A program made the translations under genes and the position numbers. This document shows positions 1-7,594 of a stretch of 21,084 nucleotides of DNA, one piece after another (position 1 is the first letter of the stretch; every line of letters starts with the position of its first letter). The notes below the pieces were generated by a model. That model saw only the letters and a program-made list of their open reading frames with translations, searched no databases and was not told the origin of the DNA. Source of the stretch: a virus; IMG/VR virus record IMGVR_UViG_3300005289_000311, positions 1 to 21,084 of that record; one strand, written 5' to 3'.

Positions 1-834
1 TCATCTCTTGTTCAGCACCCGGTTGCCGCCGTACCGCCGGAGCCGGACCAGATCCTGCGTGAGGGCCGGTCCGCCGCCTGGAACGCTCAGGACCACATTG
101 TCTCCCAGATGGCCGTGCAAAGCATCCTGGATCACCAGGTTGTGGACCTGGGTCAGGACCAGGTTGTCCCCCAGGTGCGCGTGGAGGGCGTCCTGGATCG
201 CCAGGATGTGGGCCTGGGTCAGCGTGAGCCCGTCGGCCGCGTGGCCGTGTAGCGCGTCCTGGATCACGAGGTTGACCGCGCTGTCCTCGGTGATCGTCAG
301 GTTGTCGGCCGCATGGCCGTGGAGCGCGTCCTGGATCACGAGGACGTGAACCTGGGTTAGACCTAGGTTGTCCGCCGCGTGGCCGTGCAGAGCGTCGTTG
401 ATCACCAGGATGTGGAGCTGAGTCAGTGCCAGGTTGTCGGCGATGTGACCGTGCAGAGCGTCGTTGATCACCAGCACGTGGGTCTGGACCAGCACTAGGT
501 TGTCGGCGGTGTGGGAGTGCAGCGCGTCCGCGATCGCCAGCACGTGCTGCTGGATCAGCGTGAGCCCGTCGGCCGTGTGCGAGTGCAGGGCGTCGTTGAT
601 CGCTAGGTTGTGGACCTGCGTCAGCACGAGACCGTCGGCGGCGTGGGAGTGGAGCGCGTCCGCGATCGCCAGGTTGTGGACCTGTGTCAGGACGACGTTG
701 TCGGCCGCGTGGCCGTGCAGCGCGTCCTGGATGACCAGGGTGGTCCCGCCGACAGCAGCGGCGTCCTGCCAGAAGTGGGTCCACCGCTTGCCCCGCTTGG
801 TGAAGTTGTACCAGCGGGCGTTCAGGCGAGCCAT
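1..834 (-). CDS. Putative phage fibre/needle protein made of ten 22-residue DALHxHxAD repeats
   Basis: This is a complete 277-residue protein. After a short basic, aromatic head (residues 1-33) it has ten tandem repeats (about residues 34-255) with the pattern xIxDALHxHxADNLxLTQxHxL, and then a basic tail. Every repeat keeps an H-x-H pair, and most carry a third His near the end. Repeat 7 is 24 residues long and has TEDSAVN in place of TQxH. Repeats of this kind occur in phage structural proteins of unknown function, and the regular alternation of hydrophobic and polar residues suggests a beta-solenoid or trimeric beta-fibre. A role as a virion surface or tail appendage is inferred from its place downstream of head and LamG genes. 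The ATG at 834 lies one base after the stop of the upstream gene, so it is probably translationally coupled. No enzymatic motif is seen. Confidence 0.8.
   Translation of the reverse strand: MARLNARWYNFTKRGKRWTHFWQDAAAVGGTTLVIQDALHGHAADNVVLTQVHNLAIADALHSHAADGLVLTQVHNLAINDALHSHTADGLTLIQQHVLAIADALHSHTADNLVLVQTHVLVINDALHGHIADNLALTQLHILVINDALHGHAADNLGLTQVHVLVIQDALHGHAADNLTITEDSAVNLVIQDALHGHAADGLTLTQAHILAIQDALHAHLGDNLVLTQVHNLVIQDALHGHLGDNVVLSVPGGGPALTQDLVRLRRYGGNRVLNKR
70..735 (-). repeat. Ten tandem in-frame 66-base repeats (22 codons) encoding DALHxHxAD units
   Basis: The repeats make up most of the leftmost gene. Their period is 66 bases, except for one 72-base unit (repeat 7). Units are related but not identical at DNA level, especially at third codon positions. 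This suggests old duplications kept by selection on the protein rather than a recent slippage expansion. Confidence 0.85.
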
Positions 835-835
835 G

Positions 836-1504
836 TCAGATCCTCGTCCGAGCTCGGCGCTTCGGGACCACGTGTGCGATCCCCGGCGACGGCGCGGGAT
901 TCCCTGCCGTGCCGCCGATCGGGTAGTCGCCCGGTGTGACCGAGACCCCCAGGATGTCGTAGTGCACGGGCGCGAGCCACGACACGAACTGGCTCGTCCC
1001 CAGGATGACGTTCTGGATGTCGCTCGCGGCCTGCACCGGACTGACCGAGCCCTCCACCCCGCCGTCGATCTTGCCTCGGAACACGTGAGGATCCGCGGTC
1101 GAGTTCAGCTCCAGGTCCACCAGGTACCAGGTGTTCGCCAGCACCACCGGCCCGATGTCGGCCGTGAGGGAGCCCGTGACCGCGAACAGTTGGAACCGTT
1201 GGGCGGCAAGGTTGTACCGGAAGTGCACGGACCCGGTGCCGGTCGTGAGCTCGAAGATCCGTGCGTTGTTGTTCCCCCACGTCGGCGACCGGACCATGAA
1301 CCGGACAGCCGTGACCCTGTTCCCCGCAGAGATGTTGATCCGGATGTTCTCGCGATCCTCCGCCGGGGGCCAGATCTCCATCGCGTACCGGCCCTCCCAC
1401 ACCGGGAAGTCCGGCACCGAGACGAACCTCGGGTTGTTGACGACCACGCTATAGATGCTCAGATCGGCGAGCTCGAAGCTGTCGTCGATGAGCAGCGTCG
1501 CCAT
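836..1504 (-). CDS. Concanavalin/LamG-like phage surface protein
   Basis: This is a 222-residue protein starting MATLLIDDSFE. The ATG at 1504 overlaps the stop of the upstream gene (ATGA), so I prefer it to an in-frame extension to 1768 whose Arg-rich product is only a shadow of that gene. The body is beta-rich: WEGRYAMEIWPP, VTAVRFMVRSP, VHFRYNL, NTWYLVDLELN, and a late FRGKIDG strand. This resembles the jelly-roll of concanavalin A-like lectin/glucanase domains found in phage appendages (family knowledge, not tested here). The C-terminus is a basic tail. It probably binds a surface or glycan as part of the virion. I see no glycosidase catalytic motif. Confidence 0.65.
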   Translation of the reverse strand: MATLLIDDSFELADLSIYSVVVNNPRFVSVPDFPVWEGRYAMEIWPPAEDRENIRINISAGNRVTAVRFMVRSPTWGNNNARIFELTTGTGSVHFRYNLAAQRFQLFAVTGSLTADIGPVVLANTWYLVDLELNSTADPHVFRGKIDGGVEGSVSPVQAASDIQNVILGTSQFVSWLAPVHYDILGVSVTPGDYPIGGTAGNPAPSPGIAHVVPKRRARTRI

Positions 1505-2250
1505 CAGCCCACCCTCCGCCGACGGATCCGCGTGTCCCTGTGGGCGCTCCCGTGAGCCGCAATCCCCCCGGCAACCGAGTGAACCTCGACCGCCGAGATC
1601 GACAGGATGTCTGCGGCGTTCCAAGTCATGCCGACCTTGGGGTTGACCGGCGCCTCGTCGTACTCCATCTGTGAGGAACCCGCGCCTCCTGGCTGCGCCG
1701 GTGAACCCAGCAGTGTGTAGTTGGCCCCGGCGGTGCCGACACCCCCGGTCAGGTCGGACGCGCTGCAAGCCACGACGATGCTGTCGGGCTTCGGGTCACG
1801 GGACAGCGTCGCCTCCAGGAAGGTCTTGTCTCCCACGTCGTAGTGCTCGGACGCCACGGCCCCGATGGGATCCGACAGGCTTGGGCCTCCGTCGATACGG
1901 ACCAGATGCAGAACCCCGCACCGGTAGACCGGCCCAGGCCCGTAGTTGAACGTGAGAGTCCCGGCCACCGCGCCCGACGCGATCCCCCACCAGACGTTCA
2001 CGCCGCAACGATCTAAGCCGGTGAACCGGTAGACGGCCTGGGCCGAAGGCACACGAGCCCAGGGAGCGTCCCAGCCGTTCGTTCCCACCAGGGTCGGACA
2101 GCGGTACGGAACATTGGGCGTGTCGTTCATCCGACCAACGATGAACGCTAGATACAGCGCGCCGTTGGTCGGGGTGATGCTGCCGGTCACGTACGAAGTC
2201 AGGTCGGCGATGTCAACGAGCTGGCTCTCCATCACCGCCGCGAGCGCCAT
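1504..2250 (-). CDS. Phage structural protein, probably minor tail/appendage, function unknown
   Basis: This is a 248-residue protein starting MALAAVMESQLVDI. The sequence is Gly/Ala/Ser/Thr-rich and predicted mostly beta, with segments such as NGALYLAFIVGR, VYRFTGLDRCGVNVWWG, GTLTFNYGPG and ADILSISAVEVHS. It ends in a basic stretch (RRRRVG). The LYLAFI...-type N-terminal strand followed by several aromatic strands is common in phage proteins with carbohydrate-binding or jelly-roll folds. It sits between two LamG/concanavalin-like genes, with ATGA-type overlaps on both sides, so co-expression as part of an adhesion module is likely. I cannot name a family with confidence. Confidence 0.7.
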   Translation of the reverse strand: MALAAVMESQLVDIADLTSYVTGSITPTNGALYLAFIVGRMNDTPNVPYRCPTLVGTNGWDAPWARVPSAQAVYRFTGLDRCGVNVWWGIASGAVAGTLTFNYGPGPVYRCGVLHLVRIDGGPSLSDPIGAVASEHYDVGDKTFLEATLSRDPKPDSIVVACSASDLTGGVGTAGANYTLLGSPAQPGGAGSSQMEYDEAPVNPKVGMTWNAADILSISAVEVHSVAGGIAAHGSAHRDTRIRRRRVG

Positions 2251-3053
2251 TACAGCCCCACCGTCTGCAACGCCCTCTTGCCCCGCTTCCCACCATGCGA
2301 GTTCCCCGCGAAGGTGTCGTCCGCGACCGCTGCGTTGTAGTGGGCCGCGATCCGTCCCGCCGACAGCGCCACCGGGTAGACGGCGACCTCGTCCAAGTAC
2401 CCGGCGAACGCATCCCCAGGAGCAGGCCCTCGCACGTTCAGACCGATCTCCTCGCCCGAGCCGGGGACAGGGTGGCCGCTTGTGCCCATGTTCGTCTGCT
2501 GGAAGTTGTCAAGCGCCCCGTTGATGTAGACGTCGATGCCGATCGCCGTGGCGGGCGTCGTGAACACAGCGACGACGTGGTACCACTTGTTCTTGATCTT
2601 GCCCGTTTGCTCCAGGACGCTCGATCTCGTGGATGCGTTGACTCCCGACGGACTGAAGGCGGAGATCCAGGCGTCGCCACCGAACCCGAACCATCCGATC
2701 CGGGACGTCTCGCCGGTACCCCCCGCCCCACCGACGCCCAGCAGAACCGCGGTGTCCCCACTCGATAGGGCGTTCTTTGGCTGAAACCAGAGCTCGTACG
2801 TCCAACTCGTCGGGCTGTTCAGGGCTCCCGCCGCGATCCCGACGTACGGGCCTCCATTGTCGATGGCATTGTTGAACCAGAGCCCCTTGCTGTTCGCGAT
2901 CCCCGGCTCGCGCCACGTCAGAGACCCCAGGGAGGAACCCCTGACGGTCCCGTTCCGATTGCCCGCCGTCTCGTCTTTGAACGGTGGGTTGCCCTCCTCG
3001 AAGCGCCAGTAGCCGGAGGGTGAGTCGGCGAGAACCTCGGCGGCGTACGCCAC
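2250..3053 (-). CDS. LamG (concanavalin A-like) domain protein, putative virion surface protein
   Basis: This is a 267-residue protein. The GTG at 3053 is preferred because it lies just after the upstream stop and gives the usual beginning of this phage family (VAYAAEVLADSPSGYWRF). An alternative GTG at 3095 would add 14 residues inside the upstream gene. LamG hallmarks are visible: a beginning YWRFEE, the strand SWTYELWFQPKN, a later KWYHVVAVF followed by IDVYINGALD, and the closing strand AGYLDEVAVYPVALSAGRIAAHYNAA. These are typical of laminin-G-like jelly-rolls that bind sugars or host surfaces. No catalytic motif is seen. It probably forms part of a receptor-binding or decoration structure. 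Confidence 0.85.
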   Translation of the reverse strand: MAYAAEVLADSPSGYWRFEEGNPPFKDETAGNRNGTVRGSSLGSLTWREPGIANSKGLWFNNAIDNGGPYVGIAAGALNSPTSWTYELWFQPKNALSSGDTAVLLGVGGAGGTGETSRIGWFGFGGDAWISAFSPSGVNASTRSSVLEQTGKIKNKWYHVVAVFTTPATAIGIDVYINGALDNFQQTNMGTSGHPVPGSGEEIGLNVRGPAPGDAFAGYLDEVAVYPVALSAGRIAAHYNAAVADDTFAGNSHGGKRGKRALQTVGL

Positions 3054-3057
3054 CGCC

Positions 3058-3720
3058 TTAGATCGGCCAGTCGATCTCCGCCCACGTGAGCCCACCGTTC
3101 ACGATCCAGGTGGTGCCCGCGCCGGTACCGGCCATGAGGGCGACCAGCGAGTTCGGGGGAACGATGATGAACCCGCCGAGATCCTCCGCCTGCGGGTTCG
3201 CCGCGAACCCGGCTGCGATCGCGGTCACGCCGTTCAGCAGCGCGATCTCGCGGCCGGTCGCCGGGGCCAGTCCGGTCAGTGCCGTGTTGTTGTACGGCAC
3301 CATCGAGGATCCGTCCGGAGACGCAGCCGCATCGAGCAACGTGCTGAAGATCGAGCCCGCCCCCGCCGCGGTGATCGACGTACCGACGCCGTGGATCGCG
3401 TTCAGCACGCCCTGACCACCGGCCGGGGTACCGGAGACCGTGGTGAGGTTCGATCGGAGCAGGACCGCTGCGCGCTTGGATCCGATCGGGTTCAGGAAGC
3501 CGACGACCGGGGTCGCTGTGGCAGCCGCGATCGGTGAGTTGTGGGTCGCCGCGATCGTGACCGTCTTGATCACGGTCGAGAAGATCCGACCCTCCAACGC
3601 GATGTTCGAGTACCTGCCGAGCAGGTCGCTGACGAGCAGTTCCCCGTACGCGCCCGAGCGCCCGTCAGCCTGGACACCCTTGGCGACTGGTGCGAATCGC
3701 CTGACGAGCTCTACAAGCAT
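3058..3720 (-). CDS. Phage virion-associated protein of unknown function
   Basis: This is a 220-residue protein starting MLVELVRRFAPVAKG. The early segment YGELLVSDLLGRYSNIALEG, followed by a strand-rich region with NPIGSKRAAVLL, resembles a type of uncharacterised structural protein common in uncultured phages, where a conserved DLLPRY-like motif begins a beta-rich body. The C-terminus (FIIVPPNSLVALMAGTGAGT...) looks like a beta-sandwich edge. The ATG is preceded by a run of Gs as the ribosome site, partly within the stop of the upstream gene. Its position between the capsid-proximal genes and the LamG genes suggests a virion component. Confidence 0.7.
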   Translation of the reverse strand: MLVELVRRFAPVAKGVQADGRSGAYGELLVSDLLGRYSNIALEGRIFSTVIKTVTIAATHNSPIAAATATPVVGFLNPIGSKRAAVLLRSNLTTVSGTPAGGQGVLNAIHGVGTSITAAGAGSIFSTLLDAAASPDGSSMVPYNNTALTGLAPATGREIALLNGVTAIAAGFAANPQAEDLGGFIIVPPNSLVALMAGTGAGTTWIVNGGLTWAEIDWPI

Positions 3721-3733
3721 CTGCTGTACCCCC

Positions 3734-4225
3734 CTATCCCGTTGGTCCGTGCATGACCTGGTTCCTCGCGTCCGCCATCTCGTCGAGCCGGATGCTCATC
3801 GCTTCGAGGAGACGACGCTGGGCGGTGTCCACCACCAGGAGCGTCGGACCGTTGTCGGTCTCGACACTCGCCAGCGCCACCGCGGATCCGTAGATCTGCC
3901 AGCCGTTCTCGTCGTAGACGGCCCAGCCGCCTTCCCCGAGCTCGATGTCCGGCGTGATGCTGTTCGCCGCCAGCAGCCCGTTCGCGAACAGCCGGAAGGC
4001 TTGCCCCGCAGCACCCAGGTTGACCGCGTGGATCGACTTGACAAACCCCTCGGTGCTGGCCGGTGGCGAGTAGACCTCGGCCGCGACGTCTGTCAGCACG
4101 CCCTGGTACAGGAGCTTGTAGACCTCGTTCCCGGCGTTCAGCTCCATGCCGTAGATCGTCAGCGCCACCTGGCCGGACAGCGATGCCTTCGCACCGAGGG
4201 TGTCGGCAGCGGCGAGAGTCAGCAT
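3734..4225 (-). CDS. Phage virion-associated protein of unknown function
   Basis: This is a 163-residue protein. Two parts can be seen. The first has strands LSGQVALTIYGMEL and EVYKLLYQGVL. The second begins VYSPPASTEGFVKSIHAVNLGAAGQAFRLFANG, a pattern (Pro-Ala-Ser-Thr, then strand, then N-x-G-A-A) common in small beta-sandwich proteins of phage virions. The C-terminus (TAQRRLLEAMSIRLDEMADARNQ) is a predicted helix. It was probably duplicated or exchanged among phage structural modules. The stop TAG precedes the next gene by 13 bases, and the start is coupled to the upstream stop. The exact role is unknown. Confidence 0.7.
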   Translation of the reverse strand: MLTLAAADTLGAKASLSGQVALTIYGMELNAGNEVYKLLYQGVLTDVAAEVYSPPASTEGFVKSIHAVNLGAAGQAFRLFANGLLAANSITPDIELGEGGWAVYDENGWQIYGSAVALASVETDNGPTLLVVDTAQRRLLEAMSIRLDEMADARNQVMHGPTG

Positions 4226-4650
4226 CAGACCGGATCCGCGATCTCGACGTCCCAGACCGGGAAGTTCACCGTGTTGCCGGACGTCAGCGCCTGCGAGGTG
4301 CAGGTCGTCACGTAGAGCAGCCGTGTGGCATCGGTGATCGCGACGTGGGTCGCCGTCCCCGAGGTGTCCACCGGCACCGAGGACTTTGCCGCCATCCGCA
4401 CCTTGCGCCCGTTCGTGTCACCGTCGGAGATCGTGTAGTCGGTGCCCGGTGTCATCGCGACGTCGGCGAGCTTGAACGTGGTGATCGCCTCGGTCCGTGT
4501 CGTCGGCTCCGCGTTGCAGACGGTCATCAGATCGCCGTCGTTCAGGATGTTGAACGCACCGTCCAGGACGTCGTTGTGAACCGTCTTCGCGAGCAGGAGC
4601 TGGCGAGCCCAGATCACCAGGAACTGCGGGATGATCAGCGTCGGGTTCAT
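4225..4650 (-). CDS. Phage virion-associated protein of unknown function
   Basis: This is a 141-residue protein beginning MNPTLIIPQFLVIWARQLL. The ATG at 4650 forms an ATGA overlap with the upstream stop. An in-frame extension to 4971 is rejected because it would lie wholly inside two other genes. The N-terminal helix IWARQLLLAKTVHNDVL is followed by a beta-rich body with THVAITDATRLLYVTTCTSQALTSGNTVNFPVWDVEIADP, a pattern recurring in phage head-region proteins next to SU10-type capsid genes. It could be a decoration or head-completion protein (inference). Confidence 0.7.
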   Translation of the reverse strand: MNPTLIIPQFLVIWARQLLLAKTVHNDVLDGAFNILNDGDLMTVCNAEPTTRTEAITTFKLADVAMTPGTDYTISDGDTNGRKVRMAAKSSVPVDTSGTATHVAITDATRLLYVTTCTSQALTSGNTVNFPVWDVEIADPV

Positions 4651-4883
4651 TCGTCGAAGCCCCCCGTGTGTCCGAGCGTCCCGTCGTGGATGTCGAGATC
4701 CACCACCTCGGGCGGAGCCGCGACCGATCCTTCGAGCCAGCCGTTGCGCTCGAAGTACCGAGCTCGGTTGATCTCGACCTTGTATGCCTTGCCCTTGCGG
4801 AACCGGAACCCCTCGTCCAGGAAGTCCTGGTTCGGCACAATCTTGCGGAGCTTCTGATTCTTCCGCCTGAACAGCCCCATCAT
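4647..4883 (-). CDS. Small phage protein of unknown function
   Basis: This is a 78-residue basic-then-acidic protein starting MMGLFRRKNQKLRK. The middle segment FLDEGFRFRKGKAYKVEINRARYFERNGWLEG looks like a small beta barrel followed by a helix, and the tail is acidic. The first ATG (4883) overlaps the preceding stop in an ATGA. A second Met follows at once and could equally serve as start. It sits in an unbroken coupled series of small putative head/virion genes. Confidence 0.65.
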   Translation of the reverse strand: MMGLFRRKNQKLRKIVPNQDFLDEGFRFRKGKAYKVEINRARYFERNGWLEGSVAAPPEVVDLDIHDGTLGHTGGFDE

Positions 4884-5185
4884 GCGTACAGGCTCGCGTG
4901 TAGGACGGCACCCGCCGTCGCTTCGATGAACCGGAGCTTGCTGACCTTGCCCGCGTACCAGAACTCGTCACCGACGTCGATCAGCATCCCGTCGGTCGCC
5001 GACGGATCCACGTCGTCATCGCGCCACCGGACGGCCTGTGTCTCCGTCTTCAGCAGCACCGCTCGGACCTTGACGCCGCCGCCCGGACCCGTCCCGGAGG
5101 TGGGCATCGTGAGGAACTTCACGACGGAGAGCCCCGTGACCTTCTGGTAGCCCCTGGGCGCAAGCGGTGTGTCACGTACGTCCAC
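4880..5185 (-). CDS. Small capsid-associated/virion protein
   Basis: This is a 101-residue protein starting with GTG at 5185, overlapping the upstream gene by 14 bases. The segments VVKFLTMPTSG, VRAVLLKTETQAVRWRDD, a loop, FWYAGKVSKLRFIEATAGAVLHASLYA match a pattern seen in many small phage structural proteins (a WRDDG-like turn, then a final strand with IEATAGA). It is predicted to be all beta. I would call it a decoration or head-tail connector component at most; the role is inferred only from location. Confidence 0.65.
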   Translation of the reverse strand: MDVRDTPLAPRGYQKVTGLSVVKFLTMPTSGTGPGGGVKVRAVLLKTETQAVRWRDDDVDPSATDGMLIDVGDEFWYAGKVSKLRFIEATAGAVLHASLYA

Positions 5186-5936
5186 GCGCCGCTCCCTTCT
5201 TCGGGACTCGCACCCGTGGCACCTCGGTCTCGATCGGTCCGGCCTTGCCCTGGGCTGCGAGCTGTCCGAGGATCAGCTCGATCTTCTGGTTCAGCTCCGC
5301 GATCTGGGCGTCCCGCGGATCCTGCACCTCCACCGATCGCACGGCAACCGGCTCGGTCTGCGAGAGCGCCATGACCTCGTCGAACTCGTCCGCCTCGTCG
5401 GCCTCGGACTCCATGTCCTGAGCCACCTTGCGCTCGCCGGGATCGTCATCCAGGTTGGCGTGGATCGAGCAGAAGCGGCTGCCGTCCATCACCTCGCGGC
5501 CACAGAGCTCGGCCGGTCCGCCCGGCGTGATGACCGTCACCATGCAGGCGAGCTTGGCGTCCGGGCTGAGCGTGCCGATCGCTCCGGCGAACGGATCCAA
5601 CCGCAGCGCGTCCCCGAGCTCCTCGATGTAGTAGTCCGGGATCCTCTCCCCGATGTCCAGGAAGAAGCCCCGTCCGCCCCGCTTGTTGAAGTCCTCGTGG
5701 GTCAGCAGGTACTTCTCGACCATCTCCCGCGTCTCGTCGTCCCAGCGGTACTTGCGCTGGAGCGTCTTTGTGTCGCAGAAGTAGTTGTCGAACTCCGCTG
5801 CGATCCCAGGGATCTTCGAGACATGGCCCCATGCGTCTCGACCCGAGTCGGCCGCGACGATCACGTAGCGCATGTCGTAGAGCCGATGCCTGAACCGCAT
5901 CGTGTCGTGTCGTGTCTCCTGTTGAACCTCTGCCAT
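5172..5936 (-). CDS. Zinc-finger-like phage protein with C-terminal coiled coil
   Basis: This is a 254-residue protein. Residues 18-110 form a mixed, aromatic and charged domain (YDMRYVIVAAD, FDNYFCDTKTLQRKYRW, FLDIGERIPDYYIEE). Residues 131-159 carry C131, C145, C156 and H159, a C-x13-C-x10-C-x2-H arrangement that could bind zinc. Residues 172-190 are acidic, and residues 207-228 (DPRDAQIAELNQKIELILGQ) are a short coiled coil. The start lies directly behind a strong ribosome site, AAGGGGGACGC, overlapping the stop of the upstream gene. It lies two genes downstream of the capsid gene. I do not recognise a named family. Confidence 0.7.
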   Translation of the reverse strand: MAEVQQETRHDTMRFRHRLYDMRYVIVAADSGRDAWGHVSKIPGIAAEFDNYFCDTKTLQRKYRWDDETREMVEKYLLTHEDFNKRGGRGFFLDIGERIPDYYIEELGDALRLDPFAGAIGTLSPDAKLACMVTVITPGGPAELCGREVMDGSRFCSIHANLDDDPGERKVAQDMESEADEADEFDEVMALSQTEPVAVRSVEVQDPRDAQIAELNQKIELILGQLAAQGKAGPIETEVPRVRVPKKGAARGRT

Positions 5937-5945
5937 GCGTCCCCC

Positions 5946-6290
5946 TTACCTGTAGCCGAACGCGATCAGCCGTACGTCCCCGACTGCCGTCTGGTCCACC
6001 GCGCCCGACTCGGTGTTGAACGCGGTGAACAGGATCGCCTTCTTGTTCGTCAGGTCCGGCACGACTTCCCGACGGTCCGCGATCGTCACGTCGTTCTGGC
6101 TCACAACGATCCCGGTCACTTCCTTGAAGTCGTCCCAGATCGCGGCGATGTTCTCGCCGCCGACCACGTACGGGTTGCCGAACGTGAGCTTGTAGACACC
6201 GACCGACAGCGCCCTGGATCCGAGTCCTGACACCTCGCCACGCGCGCCGCCGCCGGGGGAGTCCGCTTGCCTCGTTAGCGTCGAAGCCAT
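5946..6290 (-). CDS. Small phage structural protein downstream of the capsid gene
   Basis: This is a 114-residue protein. After a Gly-rich N-terminus it has VGVYKLTFGNPYVVGGENI, DDFKEVTGIVVSQ, then the C-terminal strands AILFTAFNTESGA...DVRLIAFGYR. The pattern (strand, GGENI, amphipathic segment, final strand) recurs in small virion proteins encoded beside SU10-type capsid proteins. The start has an excellent AGGAGGAGAG ribosome site and lies after the hairpin that follows the capsid gene, so it can be translated independently. A decoration role is possible. Confidence 0.7.
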   Translation of the reverse strand: MASTLTRQADSPGGGARGEVSGLGSRALSVGVYKLTFGNPYVVGGENIAAIWDDFKEVTGIVVSQNDVTIADRREVVPDLTNKKAILFTAFNTESGAVDQTAVGDVRLIAFGYR

Positions 6291-6317
6291 CTCTCCTCCT
6301 GTCCTCGATCAGACCGG

Positions 6318-6349
6318 GGCTGGGGAGCCCTGAGCACCACTCCCCAGCC
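6318..6349 (-). terminator. Strong hairpin after the capsid gene (attenuator or terminator without U-tract)
   Basis: On the transcribed strand GGCTGGGGAG and CTCCCCAGCC form a perfect 10-bp, GC-rich stem with a 12-base loop. It lies in the 88-base gap after the capsid stop. No U-run follows, which is common for GC-rich actinobacterial hairpins. It could partly terminate or protect the capsid mRNA 3' end and so raise capsid output relative to downstream genes. Confidence 0.6.
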
Positions 6350-6378
6350 ACCGATCCGCGTGCGGGGACGCACGTTCC

Positions 6379-7551
6379 TTAGCCGGTGATCCCTGTGGCG
6401 ACGCCGTGCACCTTGGGGAGCTCGACCTGCCAGCCGACCTCCGTCAGGTACTCGTCGGTCCACTTGTCATCACCGGGAGCCTGCCGGTCGATCAGGAGCT
6501 TGGTGTCCCTGTTCGCGATGTAGCGGTACGCCAGCCGCTTCGGTGCGATCGCGATCATGTAGCCGCCGAACCCCGTCCCGCCCGGTCCGTTCTCCAGGAG
6601 CCGGTGCTTGACGATGTTCATGCGGCCGTGGGAGGTGATCCACTGGTTGATCGCGATGCCGAACGTCTTGTCCGACGGCACCGTCTTCAGGCGTCCCGCT
6701 GCGAGCTGGTCGATCACGGACACGCCGAGGGCCGAGGCCATCAGGAGTCGAGAGTCGCCCTCTCCGGTCGGGTTCGTGAACCCGGCCATCCAGTTCTCGA
6801 TCTCCGCCTCGGTCATCGTCCCGCCCATGTTCTGGTTGTTCTGGGTCAGGAAGTAGAGCAACCCGCCCGTGTACCGGCGCGGCGCGCCAGCCACCGACGT
6901 GTCGTTGCTCAGCTCCCCGAACAGGGCGGTGCGTTCGAGATCGACCTTGTGCGCGACGGCCTGCTCCATCCGGAGCCGCGGGCGGTCCTTTCCGGTGTAG
7001 TTCTCCGAGTTCTCCTCGGTGCCGGTCGTACCGAACGGGCTCCGGACGATCTGCGTGTAGTTGAACGGGTACGTCTCCGCGTGTGAACGCGGAACCCCGA
7101 CCGAGTCGCCTTCAGGGAGCGCGTTCCCGATCGTCAGCAGGTCGTCGTTGTCCAGGATCGCGATGCCGTTCACGCCGTCACCATCGACCGCCCGGACTAC
7201 GGTCAGGGTGTTGGTCACGACGTTGGTGACGCGCATCTTCTCGCCGGTCCTCACGACCGCGATCACGTCACCGATGAAGTGCTCGACGCCGCTGTCCACG
7301 ACGATCGAGGTGGCGGTGGCCGAGTAGCCCGCGCCGTTGTTGACCTGGTCCCAACGGGACGGCAGATCCTTCTCGATCCACTCGAACTTCGAGTTGATGG
7401 CGACCCGCTTGGTCGGCGCTTGTGAGAGCACCACCGTGAGTGGGGCGGCATCCGGATCGAGGTACGCGATCCTCGAAGCCACGTCTCGAACCCGCCTAGA
7501 CGCCGGGACAAGGTCTGTGGATTCGTGGACCCTGATGACTGTCTGAGCCAT
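6379..7551 (-). CDS. Major capsid protein, SU10/DUF5309 type
   Basis: This is a 390-residue protein that builds the head shell. Recognisable features of the SU10-like HK97-fold family are FEWIEKDLPSR (residues 57-67), the beta-rich E-loop/insertion region, YPFNYTQIVRSPFG (161-174), an E-loop-proximal helix ending in ERTALFGE (206-213), RRYTGGLLYFL (225-235), the helix around ENWMAGF, and the C-terminal strand VGWQVELPKVHG. The length suits the family. The ATG has a GGGAGG site and follows a 141-base non-coding spacer, the longest in the head block, which may hold a promoter or mRNA processing site for strong expression. A hairpin follows the stop. Confidence 0.85.
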   Translation of the reverse strand: MAQTVIRVHESTDLVPASRRVRDVASRIAYLDPDAAPLTVVLSQAPTKRVAINSKFEWIEKDLPSRWDQVNNGAGYSATATSIVVDSGVEHFIGDVIAVVRTGEKMRVTNVVTNTLTVVRAVDGDGVNGIAILDNDDLLTIGNALPEGDSVGVPRSHAETYPFNYTQIVRSPFGTTGTEENSENYTGKDRPRLRMEQAVAHKVDLERTALFGELSNDTSVAGAPRRYTGGLLYFLTQNNQNMGGTMTEAEIENWMAGFTNPTGEGDSRLLMASALGVSVIDQLAAGRLKTVPSDKTFGIAINQWITSHGRMNIVKHRLLENGPGGTGFGGYMIAIAPKRLAYRYIANRDTKLLIDRQAPGDDKWTDEYLTEVGWQVELPKVHGVATGITG

Positions 7552-7594
7552 GAGTCCTCCCGTACCTCAGGTGGATGGTTCGCTCTCGCGCCTG

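Noticed and set aside
464-1555. 363-codon plus-strand open frame
   Set aside because: It is antisense to the repeat and LamG-like genes, rich in Arg/Ala/Pro with no domain, and has no coupled neighbours. High GC on the opposite strand explains its length.
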